Below are positions 58,592 through 64,000 of a stretch of 64,000 nt of DNA, piece after piece. Source of the DNA: Methylocystis sp. ATCC 49242 (GTDB taxonomy: Bacteria > Pseudomonadota > Alphaproteobacteria > Rhizobiales > Beijerinckiaceae); assembly GCF_000188155.2 (NCBI RefSeq), contig NZ_KE124774.1, positions 2,362,356-2,426,355 on the forward strand. The letters are read 5' to 3'. Each line of letters starts with the position of its first letter. Within the stretch, counting starts at the first letter, position 1. Made by a program: the position numbers and the translations under genes. The notes below the pieces were generated by a model that was given only the letters and a program-made list of their open reading frames with translations, was not told where the DNA came from and searched no databases.

Positions 58592-59139
58592 TCCCGATCT
58601 CTCCCGAGCGAAGCGACCTGCTTCCTGCGCTGCGATATGTCGAGCGCCCGTAGGCGAGTTTGTTCGACGCGTTCAATGTCACTCTAAGAAGCCTGGCGGA
58701 GCCCGCTGCGATTAGCGCCGTTCGTAGGAGGCCGGCCCTGTCGACTGGCGCGCTCCCCCAAAAATGCGTCTTCGTTACACGCCGGCGCGTCACCCGCCAA
58801 TGCATCGGCCGCGTGAATCGCTCCTGTACCGTCTGCAACAATAAGCGAACAAAGCAGGCGCTTTCAAGACAGGGCAAGCACGAGCCTTGCAACGATCCAG
58901 CGACTTATTCCCAGATTTTTGCGCGCGCCGTCAATCGGCTAGCTGGGATCGCCCGTCTGGTCCAGCCGCGTTTCGCCGCGCGACGCCGGGAGGCGCGCCC
59001 CGCGATGCGTCCCGGCGTGCGCGGGATTGCCCTGAGATCGAGGTCATATCCTGGTGAAAATCAAAGATATTTCTGTTGCGTATACATATTTTCACACTCT
59101 AATCTGTCGCTGGAGCATTACTTGATCAGGGGCTGTTTA
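58592..59139. other. 548-bp divergent intergenic region, no gene recognised
   Basis: It separates the indolepyruvate oxidoreductase (minus) from the secreted protein (plus). The plus frame is open through much of it, but the encoded residues are Arg/Ala-rich without domain or ribosome site, so I do not call a gene. The last 80 bases turn AT-rich (AAAATCAAAGATATTTCTG, GTATACATATTTTCACAC) and probably hold the promoter of the secreted protein. No tRNA or terminator is evident. Confidence 0.5.
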
Positions 59140-60153
59140 ATGCAAGATAATCTTTTTGACGCATCGACCCGCCGGGCTTTGGCGGTTTTTCTTTGGCTCG
59201 CCGCGCCAGCCGCCGCCTGCGCCCAACAGGGCGGCGCAGCGCCCGCCACAGGCGCGACGAAGGCCGCAGCTCCGCTCGCCATCGTCTCCCCCGTCCAGCC
59301 AAGCTTCAGCTTCACCAGCGCGCAATATGCGACGGCGGGCGTCCCCCTTCGCAACCGCCGCATCGGGGCGATCCAGATCACGGGCGTCGCAGCCCCCGTC
59401 AAACGCGCCCTTCTGTACTGGGCCTATCTCTTCGGCCCCACCGCGCCCCCTCCCGCCAGCCAGGCGATCACCTTCTGCAATACTGCAGGCTCCTCGGCGC
59501 TCGAAACAAGCTGCCGGGCCGTGACCGGGACGAAAATCGCAACGGGGTCGGATGTTTGCTGGGGCAGCTCCGGAATCGCCGTCTACCGCGCGAATGTGAC
59601 GAACTACGTTCGGGCGAGCGGCCTCTACCAGGTTGTGCTCTCCGGAGCGCAATCCGCCGTGGGCAATGGCTCGGATCCCTGGGGCGAGCGCGTGGTCTTT
59701 CCGGCGGCCGAGGGCGCGTCGCTCGTCGTTGTGGGCGCCGGAACGCGGAAGGTCGCGATCTACGACGCCGGCCTCGCCGGCCAGAGCTTCCGCGGTGCCG
59801 TCACCTATTCGCTCGCGCTTCCTGGCGGCGTGTCGTCCACGCCAATGCTGTGGGACAGCATCGTCGCTGACGGGCAGACGGGCAACGGCCGCATCGCTGG
59901 ACTCGCCAGAGAGACAACTTATATCAACAACATCAAGATCGGGGGCCCGGGCGCGAATCTCGACCAGGGCGTTACCGACGGCGATTTCGACGGAAGCGCC
60001 GGCTGGCCGCTGCCCCAGTTGTGGGACGTGACGGGTCACGCGCTGAAGCTTCCGGTCGTTCACCTGGGCGCGACGACACTGCCGGTGAAGGTCACTTCCT
60101 CGGGAACGAGCGTCGACTGCCTGAGTCCGATCGCGAATGTGACGGCCTACTGA
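59140..60153 (+). CDS. Secreted protein of unknown function, beta-rich
   Basis: This 337-residue protein has a signal peptide (RRALAVFLWLAAPAAACA, cleavage near AQQ). AGGGG eight bases before the ATG fixes the start. The mature part is Gly/Ala/Ser/Thr-rich with alternating beta-strand patterns: VKRALLYWAYLFGP, IAVYRANVTNYVRASGLYQV, and GASLVVVGAG followed by RKVAIYDAG. The pattern of LYW, then a Y-ANVT-YV strand, then LVVV recalls DUF3344-like surface domains, but I would not assert the family. Two cysteine pairs are possible. It lies before the DUF1007/NicO pair, 83 bp away, without proof of co-transcription. Confidence 0.7.
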   Translation: MQDNLFDASTRRALAVFLWLAAPAAACAQQGGAAPATGATKAAAPLAIVSPVQPSFSFTSAQYATAGVPLRNRRIGAIQITGVAAPVKRALLYWAYLFGPTAPPPASQAITFCNTAGSSALETSCRAVTGTKIATGSDVCWGSSGIAVYRANVTNYVRASGLYQVVLSGAQSAVGNGSDPWGERVVFPAAEGASLVVVGAGTRKVAIYDAGLAGQSFRGAVTYSLALPGGVSSTPMLWDSIVADGQTGNGRIAGLARETTYINNIKIGGPGANLDQGVTDGDFDGSAGWPLPQLWDVTGHALKLPVVHLGATTLPVKVTSSGTSVDCLSPIANVTAY

Positions 60154-60236
60154 CGTTCGCCGCTCTTCGAAAGGCCGCAGGCAGGCGGGAGAACGCGCCA
60201 AGTTTTCGCCGCCTTGCGGCCTTATCGGCTTTGCCC

Positions 60237-60881
60237 ATGAAGCTCCGTCTCGCGCCGCCGCTCGTCATCCTTGCGACGCTGTTTTTCACTCTCCCCGCCC
60301 GGGCGCATCCTCACGTGTGGGTGGCTGTCCGCAGCGAAGTCGTCTTCGGCAAGGACGGCAAGGTTCTCGGCGTGCGCCACGCCTGGGAATTCGACGAAAT
60401 GTATTCGGCCTTCGCCGTGCAGGGACTCGGCAAGGACGGCAAGCGGCCCACGAAGGAAGAGCTGGCCCCGCTCGCAAAGACCAATGTCGAGTCGCTCGCC
60501 GAGTTCGACTATTTCACCTATGCGAAGCAGAACAACGCGAAGGCGGCGTTCAAGGCCCCGGAGGACGTGACTCTCGAGGCCAATGACAAGAAGATCGTGA
60601 CCCTGCGCTTCTTTCTGCCGCTGGAGACGCCGGTCGCAGCCAAAAAGCCCTTCTCCTTTCAGGTCTACGACCCGACCTATTTCGTCTCCTTCGGCATGGA
60701 GAAGAAAGATCCGGTCACCATGGCGCAGGCCCCGGCGGGTTGCTCGGTGAGCCTGATGGAGCCCGCCCCGCTCGTCGCCACGGACAACCAGAAACTGAGC
60801 GAAGCCTTCTTCCAGAACATGTCGCCGGGAGCGGATTTCGGCGTGAAGCTGGCGACGCGCGTGATCGTGGCCTGCCCGTGA
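60237..60881 (+). CDS. DUF1007 family periplasmic protein
   Basis: This 214-residue protein has a signal peptide (LAPPLVILATLFFTLPARA) directly followed by HPHVWVAVRSEVVF, the DUF1007 hallmark, then RHAWEFDEMYSAF and, near the C terminus, FGMEKKDPV and GCSVSL. DUF1007 proteins occur beside nickel/cobalt or zinc transport genes and may bind metal through the N-terminal His-Pro-His. The frame overlaps the following transporter by four bases (GTGA), so the two form one unit. The chosen ATG is the one in front of the signal peptide. Confidence 0.9.
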   Translation: MKLRLAPPLVILATLFFTLPARAHPHVWVAVRSEVVFGKDGKVLGVRHAWEFDEMYSAFAVQGLGKDGKRPTKEELAPLAKTNVESLAEFDYFTYAKQNNAKAAFKAPEDVTLEANDKKIVTLRFFLPLETPVAAKKPFSFQVYDPTYFVSFGMEKKDPVTMAQAPAGCSVSLMEPAPLVATDNQKLSEAFFQNMSPGADFGVKLATRVIVACP

Positions 60882-61876
60882 GTCCAGCCCGGCTGGGTTT
60901 CTGGGCGCTCGCCATAGCGGCGCTCGTCTGTCTCGCCGCCGATCCGGCGCTGGCGCAACGCCATCCCTTCGCCGTCGGCGGACATGAGGCCGTCGGCGCG
61001 ACCGGCGGCCTCGCCGGCCTCATCCTCGCCTGGCAGAACAAGTTCCATGCGGAATTGCAAACGGCGGTCCGCGCGCTCAGGACCGGCCGCTCGGCCTTTT
61101 TCATCCTCGCCGCCGCCAGTTTCGCTTATGGCGTCTTTCACGCCGCCGGGCCGGGGCACGGCAAGGCGGTGCTCGCCTCCTACATGATCGCCAATGAGAC
61201 GGCCCTGAAGCGCGGGCTCCTGCTCGCCGCGCTCGCCGCGCTGCTGCAGGGCGTCGTCGCGATCGTGGTCGTCGCTCTCGCGGCGCTCGTTTTCAACGCC
61301 ACCGCCGCGCGAATGACCGACGCGGCCCGCATGATCGAAATTGCGAGCTATGCGGCGATCGCCGCTCTGGGCGCGCGGCTTGTCTGGACAAAGGGCGGAG
61401 CCTTTCTGGACGCTCTGCGCTCGCCCGCGCCCGCCCCTTCGAGCCGTTTCATGTGCGAAGCGATCGACGATCCGTCCCATATTCACGGCCCCGGCTGCGG
61501 CCACGCCCATGCGCCTGATCCGGCCACGCTGACCGGCCCCTCTTTCCGCTGGGGCGACGCCATCGCCACTGTCGTCGCCGCCGGCCTGCGGCCCTGCTCG
61601 GGCGCGATTCTCGTGCTGGTGTTCACACTGTCGCAGGGACTTTTCGCAGCCGGAATCGCCGCCGTGTTCGCAATGTCGGCCGGCACGGCGATCACCACCG
61701 GCGCACTGGCGGCGACGGCGGTCTATGCGAAGAGCGCCGCCATGCGCTGGAGCGGGCGCGACTCGCGGCGCGCGCTCGTCCTCGGACGCGGGGCGGAACT
61801 CGGGGCCGCCGTTCTCGTGCTGTGTCTGGGTCTCGCCCTCCTCGCCGGCTTTGGCCTGTCCGGCGCGGCCGCGTAA
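60878..61876 (+). CDS. NicO-family nickel/cobalt transporter
   Basis: This 332-residue membrane protein of the NicO/RcnA-related family starts with GTG and a signal-like helix (LGFWALAIAALVCLAADPALA). It has the signature HAAGPGHGKAVLASY, a His/Cys-rich loop (HIHGPGCGHAHAPD) for metal binding, and GLRPCSGAILVLVFTLSQG. Members move Ni or Co in or out across the inner membrane. Coupled to DUF1007 and 6 kb from a B12 operon, cobalt uptake is plausible, but export or nickel are equally possible. Confidence 0.9.
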   Translation: MSPARLGFWALAIAALVCLAADPALAQRHPFAVGGHEAVGATGGLAGLILAWQNKFHAELQTAVRALRTGRSAFFILAAASFAYGVFHAAGPGHGKAVLASYMIANETALKRGLLLAALAALLQGVVAIVVVALAALVFNATAARMTDAARMIEIASYAAIAALGARLVWTKGGAFLDALRSPAPAPSSRFMCEAIDDPSHIHGPGCGHAHAPDPATLTGPSFRWGDAIATVVAAGLRPCSGAILVLVFTLSQGLFAAGIAAVFAMSAGTAITTGALAATAVYAKSAAMRWSGRDSRRALVLGRGAELGAAVLVLCLGLALLAGFGLSGAAA

Positions 61877-62020
61877 ATAACCGTCTTCTCGCAACGCAAA
61901 AATAATCACGTCACGCGGATGCCGTTTAATTCGGGCCAGACGCGCTATCTTGAGTAGCATGTCGATTCGGAGGCTTTCGCCGTCCGAAGTCTCAACGAGC
62001 GGTGTGTCGCGAGGCGAAAA

Positions 62021-63781
62021 ATGACGAGCATTGAGCGGCGGGACGATCCCTATGCGGCGCGGCCCTGGCTCGCCTCCTATCCGGAGGGCGCGCCAGCGGA
62101 TATCGAAGAGTCGGACTATTCGACGCTCGTCGACATGTTTCGCGCGAGCGTCGGGAAATATGCGTCGAATCCGGCGATGGAGAGTTTCGGCGCCTCGCTC
62201 GACTATAAGGAGCTGGCGCGCGCCGCCGATTCCGTCGCCGCCTGGCTGCAGTCGCGGGGGATCAGGAAGGGCGACCGCATCGCGATCATGTCGCCCAATG
62301 TGCTCGCCTATCCGGCGATCCTCTTCGGCGTGCTGATCGCCGGCGGCGTGGTGGTGAATGTCAATCCGCTCTACACGCCCGGCGAACTCGAACATCAGAT
62401 CAACGACTCGGGCGCGCGGTTCCTGTTCGTTTTCGAGAATTTCGCCCATACGGCTGAAGCCGCGTGGAGCAGTATGAAAGTCGAGCGCGCGATCATCATC
62501 AGGCCCGGCGACCTGATGGGCCTGAAGGGCCTCGTCGTGAATTTCGTCTCCCGTTACGTAAAGCGCATGGTTCCCGCCTATACGCTGCCGGGCGCCGTGC
62601 CCTTCACCCAGGTGTTGCAGGCGGGCGCGGAAGAGCGCTTCACGCCCGTGCAGATCGCGCGCGAGGACATCGCCTTCCTGCAATACACCGGCGGAACGAC
62701 CGGCGTCGCCAAAGGCGCCGTTCTGCTTCACGGCAATGTCGCCGCCAATGTGGCGCAGACCTGGGCGTGGCTGAAGCGTCATCTCGGACCAAGCAGCCCT
62801 CATCGCATACTGACGCCCCTTCCCCTCTACCACATCTTCGGACTGACGGCCTGCTGCCTTCTGTCGGTCATGACCGGCGGCTGCTGCATCCTGATCGCAA
62901 ATCCCCGGGATCTCGACGGCATGATCGCAACCATGCGGCGCACGCCCTTCACGATCTTCTCGGGCGTCAACACGTTATACGCGGCGCTCGTCGATCACCC
63001 GAAGATCAAGACCGTCGACTTCTCGAAACTCCTTTTCTGCATCGCGGGCGGCATGGCCACCCAGGAAACCGTCGCGCGCGAATGGAAGGCGCTGACGGGC
63101 AAGGCGATCGTGGAGGGATACGGGCTCTCGGAAACCTCGCCGATCCTTACGGTCAACCATCCGGATATCGAGGACTTCACGGGTTCGATCGGCTATCCGC
63201 TGCCGTCGACCGACGTTTCATTGCGCATGGAGGATGGCGGCGTCGCCCCCTTCGGAGAGCGCGGCGAACTCGTGGCGAAAGGCCCTCAGGTGATGCCGGG
63301 CTATTGGCGCCGCCCAGACGAAACCGCCAGGGTGATGACGGCGGACGGATTTTTCAGAACCGGCGACATCGCGGTCATGACGCCCGACGGCAAATTCAAG
63401 ATCGTCGACCGGCTGAAGGACATGATTCTCGTTTCCGGCTTCAACGTTTATCCCAATGAAGTCGAAGCCGTGCTGATTGAACATCCGAAAGTGAAAGAAG
63501 TCGCCGTCATCGGCGTGCCGAACGAACATTCGGGCGAGGCGCCCATGGCATTCATCGTCGCGCGCGATCCGAGCCTGACACGGGATGAGCTGCGCAAATT
63601 CGCACATGAGCGGCTGACAGCTTACAAGATTCCGCGCCACTATGAATTTCGCGACAGCCTACCGAAAACGAATGTCGGGAAGGTTTTGCGCCGCGCCTTG
63701 AGAGAAGAATATCTCGCGCGCGCCAGAACCGCCCCCGACGAAGGCCGCGGCATGAGCGTCAAGACGGAAATCCGGAGTTAG
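62021..63781 (+). CDS. fadD: Long-chain fatty-acid-CoA ligase (FadD-like)
   Basis: This AMP-forming ligase activates long-chain fatty acids to acyl-CoA at the inner membrane. It has 586 residues, the P-loop YTGGTTGVAKGAV, the A5 motif EGYGLSETSP, the hinge region DRLKDMILVSGFNVYPNEVE and the catalytic C-terminal lysine in TNVGKVLRRALRE. It starts MTSIERRDDPYAARPW, like FadD. It stands alone; no beta-oxidation gene is adjacent. Its acyl-CoA could supply an N-acyltransferase such as the one in the 1-5 kb operon, though no genetic link is visible. A dispersed repeat begins at its stop. Confidence 0.93.
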   Translation: MTSIERRDDPYAARPWLASYPEGAPADIEESDYSTLVDMFRASVGKYASNPAMESFGASLDYKELARAADSVAAWLQSRGIRKGDRIAIMSPNVLAYPAILFGVLIAGGVVVNVNPLYTPGELEHQINDSGARFLFVFENFAHTAEAAWSSMKVERAIIIRPGDLMGLKGLVVNFVSRYVKRMVPAYTLPGAVPFTQVLQAGAEERFTPVQIAREDIAFLQYTGGTTGVAKGAVLLHGNVAANVAQTWAWLKRHLGPSSPHRILTPLPLYHIFGLTACCLLSVMTGGCCILIANPRDLDGMIATMRRTPFTIFSGVNTLYAALVDHPKIKTVDFSKLLFCIAGGMATQETVAREWKALTGKAIVEGYGLSETSPILTVNHPDIEDFTGSIGYPLPSTDVSLRMEDGGVAPFGERGELVAKGPQVMPGYWRRPDETARVMTADGFFRTGDIAVMTPDGKFKIVDRLKDMILVSGFNVYPNEVEAVLIEHPKVKEVAVIGVPNEHSGEAPMAFIVARDPSLTRDELRKFAHERLTAYKIPRHYEFRDSLPKTNVGKVLRRALREEYLARARTAPDEGRGMSVKTEIRS

Positions 63782-63846
63782 AGCGCGTTCGGGAAAAGTG
63801 TAGGCGGCTTTCCGTTCAAACACGCGGCAGACTATGAAGCGGGAGC
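63781..63846. repeat. Dispersed intergenic repeat, copy B
   Basis: It begins GAGCGCGTTCGGGAAAAGTG and continues GGCGGCTTTCCGTTCAAACA, with inverted segments around GGAAAA and TTTCCG. It aligns with copy A at 32386-32450 with scattered substitutions, ending TATGAAGCGGGAGC in place of TGTGAAGCGAGC. It starts on the last base of fadD, suggesting it could serve as a 3' hairpin. Confidence 0.75.
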
Positions 63847-63879
63847 AAATTCGGCGCATTTGAATTCGCCGAATTTTCT

Positions 63880-64000
63880 TCAGCGCGCGGCGCCAAACTC
63901 GTCGGCCGCCTCGTCGATCGCCGTATAGGCGAGATCGAGTTCTCCACCGGTGACGCAGTAGGGCGGCAGCACATAGATCGTCGGACCCAATGGGCGCAGC
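63880..64000 (-). CDS. bioA: BioA-like class III aminotransferase, C-terminal end only
   Basis: Only the last 40 codons are inside the window. They read LRPLGPTIYVLPPYCVTGGE, then LDLAYTAIDEAADEF and a stop, which fits the C terminus of adenosylmethionine-8-amino-7-oxononanoate aminotransferase (the RPLGxxIYxxPPY pattern). BioA makes 7,8-diaminononanoate in biotin synthesis. Other class III aminotransferases share this ending, so the assignment is tentative. It runs on the minus strand, convergent with fadD. Confidence 0.65.
   Translation of the reverse strand, partial: LRPLGPTIYVLPPYCVTGGELDLAYTAIDEAADEFGAAR

Noticed and set aside
58660-59139. A 160-codon N-terminal extension of the secreted protein
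   Set aside because: It would bury the signal peptide and ribosome site at 59127-59140. The extension is Arg-rich with no domain.

Overview
The window is GC-rich, densely coded DNA with the gene content of an alphaproteobacterial chromosome. Pointers are cytochrome c maturation genes in the ccmI-ccmE-ccmF-ccmH order, the hopanoid RND protein HpnN, the aerobic-type cobalamin genes cobK/cobQ/cobC with bluB, two transglutaminase-like cysteine peptidases of the C93 type, a heparinase II/III protein next to purH, a CtrA-type box, and dispersed palindromic repeats of the kind common in Hyphomicrobiales. A Hyphomicrobiales lineage (for example Methylocystaceae or Beijerinckiaceae) is my inference. 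No methane- or methanol-oxidation gene is present to confirm a methanotroph. I saw no rRNA, tRNA, CRISPR array, insertion sequence or prophage.

Layout: 1-1.2 kb holds ccmB (cut by the window edge) and ccmA on the minus strand. 1.35-5.5 kb is a four-gene plus-strand operon: an alpha-oxoamine synthase of the serine palmitoyltransferase type, a GNAT-type protein resembling bacterial ceramide synthase, a DES1-type dihydroceramide desaturase/hydroxylase and an FA2H/Scs7-type fatty-acid 2-hydroxylase. It reads as a pathway for a desaturated or hydroxylated ceramide built with eukaryote-like tailoring enzymes, and is the most interesting part of the window. 5.7-10.8 kb holds ligA and a membrane EAL protein with a degenerate GGDEF domain. 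11-19 kb is housekeeping (ptsP, prfA, purH, heparinase-like) with two small exported proteins.

19-24.3 kb holds a gamma-carbonic-anhydrase-like protein, the tandem cysteine peptidases with a candidate CtrA box between them, a PsiF-like protein, a MipA/OmpV porin-like protein, and a flavin monooxygenase paired with a zinc-ribbon protein. 24.4-28.6 kb is the second ccm operon. 28.7-37.9 kb is mixed: purB, small membrane proteins, a DadA-like oxidase, an acyltransferase, a FecR/beta-barrel fusion, a tandem PilZ protein, ccdA and an HGSNAT-type membrane protein. 38-50.6 kb is envelope transport: hpnN, a DUF2147 protein and a complete NodT-MFP-RND-RND efflux operon of the MdtABC type.

51-55 kb is a tightly overlapping cobalamin operon (cobK, cobQ, cobC, bluB). 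55-58.6 kb is a fused indolepyruvate ferredoxin oxidoreductase. 59-61.9 kb has an unrecognised secreted protein, then a DUF1007 protein and a NicO nickel/cobalt transporter. 62-63.8 kb is a long-chain acyl-CoA ligase, and the window ends in the 3' end of a bioA-like aminotransferase.

Envelope functions dominate: a predicted sphingolipid pathway, hopanoid trafficking, RND efflux, outer-membrane barrels and c-di-GMP proteins. Function calls rest on reading motifs by eye. No database search was run.
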